Assembly (NCBI GenBank): GCA_024998755.1
Contig: JACEUU010000003.1
Location: 310,001 to 374,000, forward strand
Origin: Vampirovibrio sp.
Lineage (GTDB): Bacteria > Cyanobacteriota > Vampirovibrionia > Vampirovibrionales > JAJTHC01
Length of the DNA: 64,000 nucleotides
Direction: 5' to 3'
Shown here: piece after piece, positions 26,947 to 35,193 of the stretch
How the letters are laid out: each line of letters opens with the position of its first letter
Position numbering within the stretch: position 1 is the stretch's first letter
The notes under the pieces: generated by a model
What the model saw: only the letters and a program-made list of their open reading frames with translations
What the model was told of the DNA's origin: nothing
The model's database searches: none
Position numbers and translations under genes: made by a program

Positions 26947-29565
26947 CTAACCCTTTAGTTCCACGATTGTCTTCCCATCGCCCCCCAAATGGGCTTGTTC
27001 AGGGTAAGCCGTGCGTACAAACGGCGATGCTTTCAAGTATTCTCGCACCACTTTTTTGAGTACCCCCGTACCCTGCCCATGAATAATACCCACCGTATCA
27101 AACCCCATACGATGAGCATTATCTAAAAACGCTTCAATCGCCTCTTTCGCTTCTTCCACCCGCATACCCCGCACATCACAATCAGTCTGATACCGCCCCG
27201 AAGGCAATAAATGAGCCGAAGCCTTATTGTGCATAGCCGTTTCAGCAATGCGTTTAATAATGGTTTTATGTTCCGCCTTCTTCAACGCCTGCACCGCACT
27301 TTGGGTTAAAGAAGCTTCAGGCGTGCATTCACTGGGTTTCGCAGTTAGTTTTAAATGCCCTACTTTGAGCGTGAATTTTTTACCATCAGCAGAAATGGCT
27401 TCAATGGTGGCTTTTCCTTCGATTTTCGTGCATTTTACTAGCATACCCACTTCAAAAACAGGTTTCGCTTCTTGATGCAAGGCTTCCGCTGCGGTTTCAA
27501 TTTCATCCGTCAGTGGGGCTAGAATACCCCCAATCGTTTCGGCTGCTTGGCTGGCTAGATGTTTGAGTTGAGTCGGCAAATACCGAGCCTGTTCAGGCTG
27601 TTGCTCCGCTTTTTGGAGCTGTTTTTTCAAGCGTTTGGCTTGGTCTTCCAACCCTCGAATTCTCGCCTTAAACTGTAGATGGTAATTTTCCACCAACTGC
27701 TTTTTCCGTTCCCGAAATGCCTGCTGTTCCTGCTTGGTTTCAATCAGCCGTTTTTCCAATTCTTGTTGGATGGTTTTCACCGCCTCGTGGGCTTCTGTGG
27801 CTTGAACGGTACGGGTTTCAAGTTCCGTCAGCAAGCTAGAAGAATCTCGAGCGACTGATTCCAACAACCCCCGAGCCTCATTGACAATCGACGAGTTTAA
27901 GCCTAAACGTTCCGCAATGTTGAGGGCATTACTCGCCCCTGGTACACCCATGATTAGCCGATAGGTGGACTGTAAGTTGTCTAAATCAAACGCCACGCTA
28001 GCATTTACATAGCCCGCTTGGGCATGAGCTTCGTTTTTAAGAACCCCAAGGTGCGTAGTAACCACCGTAAACGCCCCTTGCTCATGGAGGGTTTTCAAAA
28101 TAGCCCGAGCCAACGCTGCCCCTTCCAAGGGGTCTGTACCAGCGGTTATTTCATCAATGAGTAGCAGGCTGTTTTGTAAGATTTCAGACCCCGCATCTAC
28201 AAAGCGGGCTAGGCGTTTCATTTGCCCTGAAAACGTGGAAAGATTTTGAGAAAGGCTTTGTCCATCGCCAATATCTGCCAAAACTGGTGCGATGACGTGG
28301 CACTGCGATTGTTCCGCCACGCAAGGGTGCAACCCCGCTTGCACCATTAAAATACTGAGTCCTAAAGCTTTGAGTAAGACGGTTTTACCCCCTGTGTTAG
28401 GTCCTGTAATAATAAGCGTTTGGGTAACGCTTTTTTCCAGTTGAAGCGGGTTAGCAATGACGTTTTTACTGCCTAATTGCTGAACCAACAACGGGTGTTT
28501 GCAGGCTTTGAAATCTACCATTTGCTGACGGGGGATGGCGGTATGCTCATCCATTAACACATGAACGGGGTTGCCTTCTAGCTGTTTGGAAAGTAGGGCG
28601 GTGGCAAAGGTTCTATCACACCAAGCACCTGTTTCTACAAAGGTAATAAGGGTAGGTGCTTCAGGTTCAAGGGCTATAGACAAAGTGCGAAGAATTTGGG
28701 CAATTTCTGCTTCAATTTCGTATTGTGTGCTTTGGATTTTGTTCGATAGTTCCACAATCGGTTTCGGTTCAATAAATAGGGTGCTTCCAGATGAGGAAAC
28801 ATCCTGCACAATACCGGGAACGCTGGTTTTGTAGAAGACGTTTACAGGCAATACATATCGCCCGTTGCGTTGGGTGAAGGTGGGTTCTTGCAGGGCTTTG
28901 AGAATAGTCGGGGTTTTGAGGAGTCGTTGGAGGGTGGTTTGTAGCGTAGCTTCTTGGTTTTTGAGCTTTTTGGTGAGTTCTGCCAAGGTAGGGCTGGCTT
29001 GTTCCCGAATCGTACCTTCTGGCGTTACTACGTTGATCAGGATCTGTAGTGGTAGGATGCAATCTTCTGTTTCAGTCAGCCATTCAAAGGGCGGGGAAGC
29101 CCCAAAGGGTTGTGGACGAAGGGTAAATTGAACATCTTCCAAGGTGGGTTTGAGGTATTTTAAGGCGTGTTGATGCAGGTGGCGAAAGGCTTGTAGCCCT
29201 ATTAGAAGGAGGGTGGCATCCGCTAATGAGAGGTGTCCCCCTTTGGCGAGGCGTTGCAGAATGGGGAGGATGGATTGTTTATGTAAAGTGGAACAGATAA
29301 CCGCCCCAAACCGTTGGATGAGGCTTTTGAAGACTTCTGCTTCAAATTGAGCGGTTTGCATGGCGAAAGGCGTGGTTAGAAAGGGCGTGGCTTCAATGCT
29401 GGCTTGCCCTTCGGGGGAAAGGGCGTGCTTGTGCCAAAAACGATGCAACTCATGCCATTCAAGCAGGTGGAGCGTCGCTAAGGCATCGGCTTGCAAAGGA
29501 GCTGGAAGGCCATTATATCCGTAAGCGTGGGCAGATGTTGAGGGGAGGAGGATATGAGAATTCAT
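26947..29565 (-). CDS. mutS2: Endonuclease MutS2
   Basis: A MutS-family ATPase with a C-terminal Smr nuclease domain, acting in recombination control or ribosome rescue depending on species. Walker A is GPNTGGKTVLLKALGL, Walker B and the signature are LLLIDEITAGTDPLEGAALA. A long coiled coil (EKRLIETKQEQQAF and on) follows, then the Smr domain DVRGMRVEEAKEAIEAFL with HGQGTGVLKKVV. The mismatch-recognition domain of MutS is absent, as expected. ATG 29565 is chosen; an ATG at 29607 would add 14 residues. Partial copies of its 3' end lie on both sides. Confidence 0.94.
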   Translation of the reverse strand: MNSHILLPSTSAHAYGYNGLPAPLQADALATLHLLEWHELHRFWHKHALSPEGQASIEATPFLTTPFAMQTAQFEAEVFKSLIQRFGAVICSTLHKQSILPILQRLAKGGHLSLADATLLLIGLQAFRHLHQHALKYLKPTLEDVQFTLRPQPFGASPPFEWLTETEDCILPLQILINVVTPEGTIREQASPTLAELTKKLKNQEATLQTTLQRLLKTPTILKALQEPTFTQRNGRYVLPVNVFYKTSVPGIVQDVSSSGSTLFIEPKPIVELSNKIQSTQYEIEAEIAQILRTLSIALEPEAPTLITFVETGAWCDRTFATALLSKQLEGNPVHVLMDEHTAIPRQQMVDFKACKHPLLVQQLGSKNVIANPLQLEKSVTQTLIITGPNTGGKTVLLKALGLSILMVQAGLHPCVAEQSQCHVIAPVLADIGDGQSLSQNLSTFSGQMKRLARFVDAGSEILQNSLLLIDEITAGTDPLEGAALARAILKTLHEQGAFTVVTTHLGVLKNEAHAQAGYVNASVAFDLDNLQSTYRLIMGVPGASNALNIAERLGLNSSIVNEARGLLESVARDSSSLLTELETRTVQATEAHEAVKTIQQELEKRLIETKQEQQAFRERKKQLVENYHLQFKARIRGLEDQAKRLKKQLQKAEQQPEQARYLPTQLKHLASQAAETIGGILAPLTDEIETAAEALHQEAKPVFEVGMLVKCTKIEGKATIEAISADGKKFTLKVGHLKLTAKPSECTPEASLTQSAVQALKKAEHKTIIKRIAETAMHNKASAHLLPSGRYQTDCDVRGMRVEEAKEAIEAFLDNAHRMGFDTVGIIHGQGTGVLKKVVREYLKASPFVRTAYPEQAHLGGDGKTIVELKG

Positions 29566-29698
29566 TACTCTATTATGCGTAAAACAAGGCTGTGAGGGAA
29601 GGATCATTAGGGTTTGAGAAGAGGTGTTGAAAAATTTTCATGGGTACTATCTACACCAATAGACGTTTATCGCCCCTCTGTTATGATTTTAGTATAAT

Positions 29699-29792
29699 AG
29701 ACCTCTTGCATGACGCTAATATTGGGGGCATCCGTACGGCAATTAAGATTCCTAGAATCTATACGCACCTGTCGAGTCATATAAAGAGGTCT
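29699..29792. repeat. MITE-like element, copy 2 (94 bp)
   Basis: Left end AGACCTCTTGCATGAC and right end GTCATATAAAGAGGTCT, flanked on both sides by AAT, a likely 3-bp target duplication. It is a shortened copy: the internal block GGGGGCATCCG and ATTCCTAGAATCT are kept while the middle present in copies 1 and 3 is missing. Confidence 0.75.
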
Positions 29793-30017
29793 AATGATGT
29801 AACTTCTAATAGCGTAAGTTATTGCAAGAATGGGGCGAAGTTGATCGACATTAAATTCCCTCTTATTGTCTTTTCTAACTAACCAAAGAACAGATAAGGA
29901 CGAACTGTTACAGTAGTCTTTATTTTAGTGTGTTTTTATAAAAGTGTTTAGACGCTCTAACGCCCTGTTATAGTTGGTTTTTGATTGGTAGCTAGGGGTA
30001 AAATACTATAAAAAGAG
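29793..30017. other. Intergenic, nothing recognised
   Basis: AT-rich sequence between the MITE-like copy and the mutS2 fragment. No ORF with protein-like features, hairpin or clear promoter was found. Confidence 0.4.
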
Positions 30018-30116
30018 GTGCGGGAATACTTGAAGGCATCGTCGTTTGTACGCACGGCTTACCCTGAACACGCCCACTTGGGCGGCGATGGCAAAACCAT
30101 TGTGGAACTGAAGTAG
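30018..30116 (+). pseudogene. mutS2 3'-end fragment, plus strand
   Basis: Encodes VREYLKASSFVRTAYPEHA followed by GDGKTIVELK and a stop, matching the last 32 codons of mutS2 but in the opposite orientation to the intact gene. It ends nine bases before the 3' end of the first tandem paralogue gene (30125-30889), so it seems to travel with that gene family. Confidence 0.85.
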
Positions 30117-30124
30117 CAAAGGTT

Positions 30125-30889
30125 CTAACTGCTATCTTTACCTACCAATACACTTAAATTTACAAAAGCAGGGACAAGGTGTTTAGGCATTTCAGGATTT
30201 ATTACACAATAAGTAATTTCTAGGGTTGTAAAAAAAGCTACGGGAGAAAAGGTTGCCATTAATATTCGGTTATTATTAACTACATCCACCAACTTATCAT
30301 CTTGTACTCTCATATTATTACTTTGCCATTGCCATGTTTGTCCTTCGGGTATGGCACTACCTGTTAAGGTACAAACCATTTGTTTTTTAAACTCTTCGCT
30401 GAACGTAGGTTTAGGGAAATGAACTTTTAAAAAAGATTTTTGGTCTTTGCTGAATACAATATTGAGTTGGCGTGTTAAAGAAAAGCCTGCTTCTTCTAAA
30501 TAAACTCTATTTGCCTGAAAAGGTAACCATTTAGTATATTCTTCTGCTATAAAAGATTTTTCACAGCCTTGAGTGTGGAATTGCGAGGTACCTAGAAATT
30601 CAAAGGTAATTTTAAATAAAGGTAATGGGTTGATTTTTTGTTTGGTAGGGTAATTGAAAATACCGAACTTTACACCAAATAGCCCTTTGTCTCTAACAAT
30701 AACCAACAAATTATAGTCTTGATTGAGTAATGCTTGCAGTTCTGGATTATTGTGGAGAATTTCTGAGTACGTCCGTTTAAGCGTGCTATCAGTGACTTTG
30801 TACCCTAGCCAAACTAAAAAAAAGAAAAACCCTATGCTTAATATTAAGAACAAAATTAAAATATAAGGTAATTGTTGTTCGATGGTCAT
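30125..30889 (-). CDS. Tandem family of unknown membrane-anchored proteins, member 1
   Basis: About 254 residues. One N-terminal membrane helix (YILILFLILSIGFFFFLVWLGY) is followed by a globular domain shared with the two genes that follow: YSEILHNNPELQALLNQDY near residue 45, FGIFNYP, IPEGQTWQWQSNN, then NPEMPKHLVPAFVNLSVL near the end. The start is ATG 30889 with AGGAG ten bases upstream. A palindrome TTGAAC-CCT-GTTCAA lies just upstream. I do not recognise the family. Confidence 0.75.
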   Translation of the reverse strand: MTIEQQLPYILILFLILSIGFFFFLVWLGYKVTDSTLKRTYSEILHNNPELQALLNQDYNLLVIVRDKGLFGVKFGIFNYPTKQKINPLPLFKITFEFLGTSQFHTQGCEKSFIAEEYTKWLPFQANRVYLEEAGFSLTRQLNIVFSKDQKSFLKVHFPKPTFSEEFKKQMVCTLTGSAIPEGQTWQWQSNNMRVQDDKLVDVVNNNRILMATFSPVAFFTTLEITYCVINPEMPKHLVPAFVNLSVLVGKDSS

Positions 30890-30915
30890 CTTTTCAACAC
30901 TCCTGTATAAAACCA

Positions 30916-30930
30916 TTGAACCCTGTTCAA
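30916..30930. promoter_or_regulatory. Candidate operator palindrome upstream of paralogue 1
   Basis: TTGAACCCTGTTCAA: six-base arms around three bases, 26 bases upstream of the ATG of the minus-strand gene. The same palindrome with one change in the centre precedes paralogue 3 (32705-32719), in a shared upstream block of about 110 bp. Confidence 0.5.
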
Positions 30931-31031
30931 AACACTAACAATACTGTCGACATCCAAACCGCCAGTGTACACAAAAACAGTCTACATCAGCTATCTACAG
31001 TAGTTTTCAAACCAATGATAACCCCTACCTA

Positions 31032-31066
31032 GCGATTGTAAAACCATTGTGGAACTAAAAAGCTAA
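31032..31066 (+). pseudogene. Short mutS2 3'-end remnant
   Basis: GATTGTAAAACCATTGTGG and the following bases encode KTIVELK and a stop in one frame, matching the extreme end of mutS2. It touches the 3' end of paralogue 2, in the same arrangement as the longer fragment beside paralogue 1. Confidence 0.6.
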
Positions 31067-31821
31067 CTACTACTGCTACGGCTTCTTAATAACGATAAAT
31101 GCACAAACGGGGCTACCAATGCCTTAGGCATTTCAGGATGCACCACCATATAATTCACTTCTGAAACACCCCCGCCAGAAGGCAACGTGGCAATTAAAAC
31201 ACGGTTATGGATGGTATCAATCAATTGGTCGTCTTCTACTGCCCAATTATTGCTTTGCCATTGCCACGTTTGCCCTTCGGGAATGAGGTTACTTTCTATT
31301 TCACAAAACGTTTTTGTTTTGAGGGCGTTTTTCAGAATAGGCTTAGGGAAAGTGGCTAACAGGAAGGTTTCATGCCCTTTATTGAAATGGATTTTCAGCC
31401 TTGTGTAAAGACCGTCATTCGCTAATTCTCTAACGCCTTTCATGGGCAACTGTTCAACGAACGTTGAACCGCCAGTGGCACACCCCGTGGTGTGAATCAA
31501 CGATGGCGTGGCGAATTCAAAATCAATTTTAAAAAGGGGTAGACCATTAACCGCTTGCCGATTGGGGTAATCAAACACATCAAACTTCGCCCCAAACCAT
31601 CCTTTTTGCCGAACAATGGCTAATAGCGTGTACCCTTGGTTTAAATAGGGTTGTAACTTGGGCGTTTTAGCCAACACGTCGGAATAGGTGCGTTTCGCCA
31701 CCTTTTCGGTAATGGCTTGTTGCACTAATACGAATGCAAAGGGCAGCATAATAACACCCAAAACAAACCCAATGGCTATAACACTGGCAATGGCATCTGG
31801 CACACCTTCAATAAACGTCAT
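31063..31821 (-). CDS. Tandem family of unknown membrane-anchored proteins, member 2
   Basis: A 252-residue paralogue of member 1. N-terminal helix (IASVIAIGFVLGVIMLPFAFVLV), then YSDVLAKTPKLQPYLNQGYTLL, FDVFDYP, IPEGQTWQWQSNN, and HPEMPKALVAPFVHLSLL with a Ser-rich tail. The ATG at 31821 has AGGAG about 11 bases upstream. It lies 27 bases downstream of member 3 and probably shares its transcript. It lacks the 110-bp upstream block seen before members 1 and 3. Function unknown. Confidence 0.75.
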   Translation of the reverse strand: MTFIEGVPDAIASVIAIGFVLGVIMLPFAFVLVQQAITEKVAKRTYSDVLAKTPKLQPYLNQGYTLLAIVRQKGWFGAKFDVFDYPNRQAVNGLPLFKIDFEFATPSLIHTTGCATGGSTFVEQLPMKGVRELANDGLYTRLKIHFNKGHETFLLATFPKPILKNALKTKTFCEIESNLIPEGQTWQWQSNNWAVEDDQLIDTIHNRVLIATLPSGGGVSEVNYMVVHPEMPKALVAPFVHLSLLRSRSSSS

Positions 31822-31848
31822 TTTAAGGTATTACTCCTATTGTTTCAG

Positions 31849-32679
31849 CTAATCGCTTGAATTACTGCGTTTGCGTCTAGCTTGAAGACCCAATTCCACA
31901 AACACAGGCACTAACGCCTTAGGCATTTCAGGGTGTACCAACAAATAACTAAGAGAAGTCGTCATTTTAGCAAACGACATACAGGCTGGTAGCATAGCCA
32001 ATAATACCCTATTGCTGTTTGTTTCTAGTAATCGATAGTGATTTGTTTGTTGTTTTGTACAATCCCATTGCCATTGTTGCGATTCAGGTATATGACTGCA
32101 CGTTATCTTATAAGCATCCTCTAGCGAAACACCTTTTAACGAAATAGAGGGTAAGCTCATTTGTAAGAAAAGTTCATCATCCTTTTTTACACCAAATGTA
32201 AAATCTGGTGAAAGAAGCCCTTTTTCAAAACTAATATCAGTAGCAGCAGTTAAGGGCAACTGTTGGGTATAGTCTGATATAATTGAAGAACACCCTCTAT
32301 TATGCATTTCTGTTTGAAATACCCCTTTTAAAGTAAAACTTTTGGTCTCTGGCTTCGGGTTGGTGTGTTCAACAAAAAACAAGGCTAATGCATTAATCTG
32401 ACTTTTACTAGGATAATCAAAGACCCCTGTCGTAAAGGTATAACCATCAGTACTATCTTGAGGAATAATGGTTAGAAGCTGATACCCTTGGTCTAAATAT
32501 TTCCGTAATTCAGGCGTATTGGCAACAACATCATTATAGGATTGAACTTGTTTTAAGATTTTTTTATACCCAATGGCTTGCATCACTATCATAGAAACTA
32601 CAAAAATAAAAAAACTAACAATCCCAATAACTGCCACTGTCGTTATAATTTCAGAATATGGGGCAGATAATTTATCCAC
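31849..32679 (-). CDS. Tandem family of unknown membrane-anchored proteins, member 3
   Basis: A 276-residue paralogue, the most divergent of the three. N-terminal helix (TVAVIGIVSFFIFVVSMIVM), then YNDVVANTPELRKYLDQGYQLL, GVFDYPSK, IPESQQWQWDC, and HPEMPKALVPVFVELGLQ with a basic/Ser tail. The start is GTG at 32679, nine bases after AGGAG. It is first in the minus-strand series and is preceded by the TTGAAC palindrome. No enzymatic motif is visible; the conserved parts suggest a protein-binding domain facing one side of the membrane. Confidence 0.75.
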   Translation of the reverse strand: MDKLSAPYSEIITTVAVIGIVSFFIFVVSMIVMQAIGYKKILKQVQSYNDVVANTPELRKYLDQGYQLLTIIPQDSTDGYTFTTGVFDYPSKSQINALALFFVEHTNPKPETKSFTLKGVFQTEMHNRGCSSIISDYTQQLPLTAATDISFEKGLLSPDFTFGVKKDDELFLQMSLPSISLKGVSLEDAYKITCSHIPESQQWQWDCTKQQTNHYRLLETNSNRVLLAMLPACMSFAKMTTSLSYLLVHPEMPKALVPVFVELGLQARRKRSNSSD

Positions 32680-32704
32680 AATTGAACACTCCTGTATAAA
32701 ACTG

Positions 32705-32719
32705 TTGAACCTTGTTCAA
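32705..32719. promoter_or_regulatory. Candidate operator palindrome upstream of paralogue 3
   Basis: TTGAACCTTGTTCAA, arms of six around CTT, 26 bases upstream of the GTG start on the minus strand. It is nearly identical to the copy before paralogue 1. Confidence 0.5.
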
Positions 32720-32807
32720 AACACTAGCACTACTGTCGACATCCAAACCGCCAGTGCACACAAAAACAGGCTAAATCAGCTATCTACAGTAGCTTACAAG
32801 GCGAACA

Positions 32808-32845
32808 TAAAAAAAACCTCCTCTCGCACAGGGGCTGAAAGGAGG
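32808..32845 (-). terminator. Intrinsic terminator on the minus strand, unit 1
   Basis: Minus-strand reading: CCTCCT stem, 17-base loop, AGGAGG, then a run of eight T. It faces a 290-base region (up to about 33000) with no gene, which suggests that a short untranslated RNA ends here. Confidence 0.7.
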
Positions 32846-32969
32846 AACTATTTCTTAAAATTGGGAGTGAGGGAAATAGTTTAAAACAAGAGAAAACATT
32901 GCATCAGAACAAGTTTAGAATACATTAAACAGTGTTTTATACAACCCCCTGTAGAGAAATAACTTTAAA

Positions 32970-32988
32970 TTGTTACAAAACTTTACAA
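32970..32988. promoter_or_regulatory. TTACAA repeat box, unit 1
   Basis: TTGTTACAAAACTTTACAA matches the box at 33307-33325 at 16 of 19 positions; each has two TTACAA units ten bases apart. Likely a regulator or promoter site for the small unit. Confidence 0.4.
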
Positions 32989-33140
32989 TACTACGCTTGA
33001 CTCCCGCCCGTTTTGCATGCAACCCACCTATATCCAGTAAATTTCATACAAGTGCTTTAATTGGTCTAAAATCTCAAAAAAATACCGTGCAAATAGGGGC
33101 TTTACAGGTCTGTTTTTTTTATCTACAATGGGGGCTTAAT

Positions 33141-33178
33141 AAAAAAAACCTTCGCTGAACGATAAAATTCAGCAAAGG
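33141..33178 (-). terminator. Intrinsic terminator on the minus strand, unit 2
   Basis: Minus-strand stem CCTTTGCTGAA pairing with TTCAGCGAAGG (one mismatch) across an eight-base loop, followed by eight T. No minus-strand gene precedes it up to the divergent coaBC start at 33375. Confidence 0.75.
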
Positions 33179-33306
33179 CGGTATCCATTTCTTAAGTTAA
33201 AACTTTTATGCAATTAACAGAATTTGGCTTTGTTCTGTCTTTATGCGTTCGTCGGGAATAATAGATTACCTCTTTATAAAAAATGTACAACCCCTTTCTC
33301 TTTGTT

Positions 33307-33325
33307 TTGTTACAATTCGTTACAA
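33307..33325. promoter_or_regulatory. TTACAA repeat box, unit 2
   Basis: TTGTTACAATTCGTTACAA, the better preserved of the two boxes. It lies 50 bases before the coaBC start and so could serve both the divergent coaBC promoter and small RNA unit 2. Confidence 0.4.
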
Positions 33326-33374
33326 TTAAGCACGCTTATTCTTCTACACTTATAGAAAAAGATACCCTTCCCGT

Positions 33375-34604
33375 ATGGCATTTCCCCTACAATCTATCCA
33401 CATCACCCTAGCCGTTGGGGGTGGCATTGCCGCTTACAAAGCGTGTGATTTTATCCGTGAAGCACAACGCCACGGCATTGCAAGCATTCACCCCATTTTA
33501 ACGCCAGATTCCCAACAGTTTATCACCCCACTTACATTGGCTAGCCTTGCCATGCAACCCGCCACCATAGATTCCTTCGCCTTAGATGAGCGCGGCGTAC
33601 CGCTCCATATTGCCTTGGCTCAAAAAACGGATGCATTGGTTATTTTACCAGCCACCGCCAACTTACTAGCCAAGCTAGCCAATGGTTTTGGCGATAATTT
33701 GGTTACCACAACTGCCTTAACGTTCACTAATAAGCCTATTATTATTGTGCCTGCTATGAATACCCGTATGTGGGAAAACCCTTTTGTGCAGGAAAACCTT
33801 CGCAAGCTGGAAGCCCAGCCTAATATTACTTGCGTTATGCCCAGTGCGGGCTTGCTGGCTTGTGGCGAAACAGGGGCGGGGCATTTAGCACCGTATACGC
33901 TTATTTTTGAAGCTTTATATAAAGTAACGCACCCTCATGCCAACTTGTTTAAAGGGGTGAAAACCCTTGTTACGGCTGGTGGAACGATTGAACCGCTGGA
34001 TGTTGCCAGAGTGCTAACCAACCGCAGTAGTGGCAAAATGGGTGTTGCTTTGGCAGATGAATTACACGCAATGGGAGCAATGGTTACCTTGGTTACCGCC
34101 CAATCAGAGCCTCCTGTTCGCTCTTATAGGGTTATTCAGGCACAAACAGCGGAAAAAATGAAAACCGCCGTGCTAGGGCTTGCTGATGAGCAGGATTGGA
34201 TTTTGAAAGCCGCTGCGGTTTCTGATTTTAAATTACAGGATAGTAACCCGCACCAAAAGCTGAAAAAACAGCCCAATCAAACCAGTTATAGCTTAACGTT
34301 TGATTTAAACCCCGATATTTTGGCGTTATTAGGGCAGAAAAAACGCCCAAACCAAGTATTGGTGGGCTTCGCGGCGGAAACAGAAACGGCGGAAATTGCC
34401 CCTCTGCTGGAAAAGCTGAACCGCAAAAATGCTTCGGTGTTATTGGTTAATAACGTTGCTACCACTGGGTTAGGGTTCGGTAGCGATGAAAACCAGCTGA
34501 AACTACTCTACCCAGATGGGACAACGGAAGAAACCCCCATTTTGCCCAAACCCTTGTTAGCTAGGCACGTTTTACTAGCGTTAGCCCATCGGTTTTTGAA
34601 GTAA
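33375..34604 (+). CDS. coaBC: Bifunctional phosphopantothenoylcysteine synthetase/decarboxylase
   Basis: Makes 4'-phosphopantetheine for coenzyme A. The CoaC half has VGGGIAAYKACDFIRE, the catalytic His in PLHIALAQKTDALVI, the substrate motif PAMNTRMWENP, and the flap LLACGETGAGHL. The CoaB half starts near residue 195 with TLVTAGGTIEPLDVARVLTN, then RSSGKMGVALADEL and KAAAVSDFKL. Length 409 residues is normal. Palindromic CTTGA repeats start directly after the stop codon. Confidence 0.95.
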   Translation: MAFPLQSIHITLAVGGGIAAYKACDFIREAQRHGIASIHPILTPDSQQFITPLTLASLAMQPATIDSFALDERGVPLHIALAQKTDALVILPATANLLAKLANGFGDNLVTTTALTFTNKPIIIVPAMNTRMWENPFVQENLRKLEAQPNITCVMPSAGLLACGETGAGHLAPYTLIFEALYKVTHPHANLFKGVKTLVTAGGTIEPLDVARVLTNRSSGKMGVALADELHAMGAMVTLVTAQSEPPVRSYRVIQAQTAEKMKTAVLGLADEQDWILKAAAVSDFKLQDSNPHQKLKKQPNQTSYSLTFDLNPDILALLGQKKRPNQVLVGFAAETETAEIAPLLEKLNRKNASVLLVNNVATTGLGFGSDENQLKLLYPDGTTEETPILPKPLLARHVLLALAHRFLK

Positions 34605-34606
34605 GC

Positions 34607-34664
34607 ACTTGATTGTTTGGCATGAATTCAAGTGCCGCTTGAAAAAAAGGCAAACAGTCAAGTT
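34607..34664. repeat. CTTGA/TCAAG palindromic repeat, copy A1 (short form)
   Basis: Begins ACTTGATTGTTTGG and ends CAAACAGTCAAGTT, an inverted repeat starting two bases after the coaBC stop codon. An internal ATTCAAGTGCCGCTTGA forms a second palindrome. It lacks the TTTTAAGGAATTC centre present in the long copies. Confidence 0.8.
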
Positions 34665-34749
34665 GCAACCTATTTTCTTCATTGTGAAACGCTAAAACCT
34701 TTGAATAAAAAGGGTTTCAAGCTTTCAGGGAACCCCTATTGTAGGGTTA

Positions 34750-34838
34750 AACTTGATTGTTTGGCACGAATTCAAGTGCTGCTTGATTTTAAGGAATTCT
34801 TTCAAGACGCACTTGAAAAACTGGCAAACAATCAAGTT
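34750..34838. repeat. CTTGA/TCAAG palindromic repeat, copy A2 (long form)
   Basis: AACTTGATTGTTTGGCA on the left mirrors TGGCAAACAATCAAGTT on the right. The centre GATTTTAAGGAATTCTTTC is shared with copy B2 at 45243-45331, ten kilobases away. Confidence 0.85.
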
Positions 34839-34866
34839 CAGCCAAAGTATAGTAGTTTAAATCATT

Positions 34867-35106
34867 AGACCTCTTGCATGACTCGATAGGTGGGTGCAGA
34901 TTCTAGGAATGTTGTTTGCCCTGCAAACAGGTTGCTTTAGCAACCAAGAACGCAGAATTTGAGGTGTACACGGAAGTACATAAGAATTCGTTGATTCCTC
35001 TGGAATCATTCTACCGAAGGTAGAAAATACCGCAAATGACAACGTAAAACGTTCTACGTTTTCTCGCTCTGCGGATGCCCCAGATATCGAGTCATGCAAG
35101 AGGTCT
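34867..35106. repeat. MITE-like element, copy 3 (240 bp)
   Basis: Longest copy, inverted relative to copy 1. Ends AGACCTCTTGCATGACTCGA and its exact complement at the right, flanked by ATT on both sides (3-bp target duplication). The internal part carries no ORF of note. It lies between the CTTGA repeats and the pterin dehydratase gene. Confidence 0.8.
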
Positions 35107-35193
35107 ATTAGTGAACTTGTAGGGACGGATACAATCCGCCCTCTAAAATAAAATAGAGTCAGAAAATTTTTAAAAGACTATCACTGGATTGGT
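35107..35193. other. Intergenic with a GTAGGG repeat unit
   Basis: GTAGGGACGGATACAATCCG at 35114-35133 is a diverged unit of the repeat seen inside the lpxK end. No gene is present between the MITE-like copy and the pterin dehydratase gene. Confidence 0.45.

Larger units (their letters stand above)
32808..33000 (-). ncRNA. Candidate small RNA unit 1
   Basis: A gene-free minus-strand stretch with a TTGTAA direct-repeat box (32970-32988), an AGGGGGTTGTATAAA sequence that could hold a -10 element, and an intrinsic terminator about 130 bases further on. The same order is found in unit 2 (33141-33330). No shared ORF is found between the two. The transcript is inferred. Confidence 0.4.
33141..33330 (-). 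ncRNA. Candidate small RNA unit 2
   Basis: Parallel to unit 1: a TTACAA box (33307-33325), AAGGGGTTGTACA, a TATAAA sequence, then about 130 bases to the terminator. A short TTG-started frame of about 32 codons exists in the middle but has no counterpart in unit 1, so an RNA product is more likely than a peptide. Confidence 0.4.

Noticed and set aside
29640-29882. 80-residue plus-strand ORF
   Set aside because: It spans a MITE-like copy and has no conserved or protein-like features.
32573-33158. Plus-strand ORFs of 60-100 residues in the coaBC upstream region
   Set aside because: They cross terminators and repeat boxes, lack ribosome binding sites and have no protein-like pattern.
34632-35099. 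ORFs over the CTTGA repeats and MITE-like copy 3
   Set aside because: Their sequence is repeat DNA read as protein; the two frames are on opposite strands over the same palindromes.
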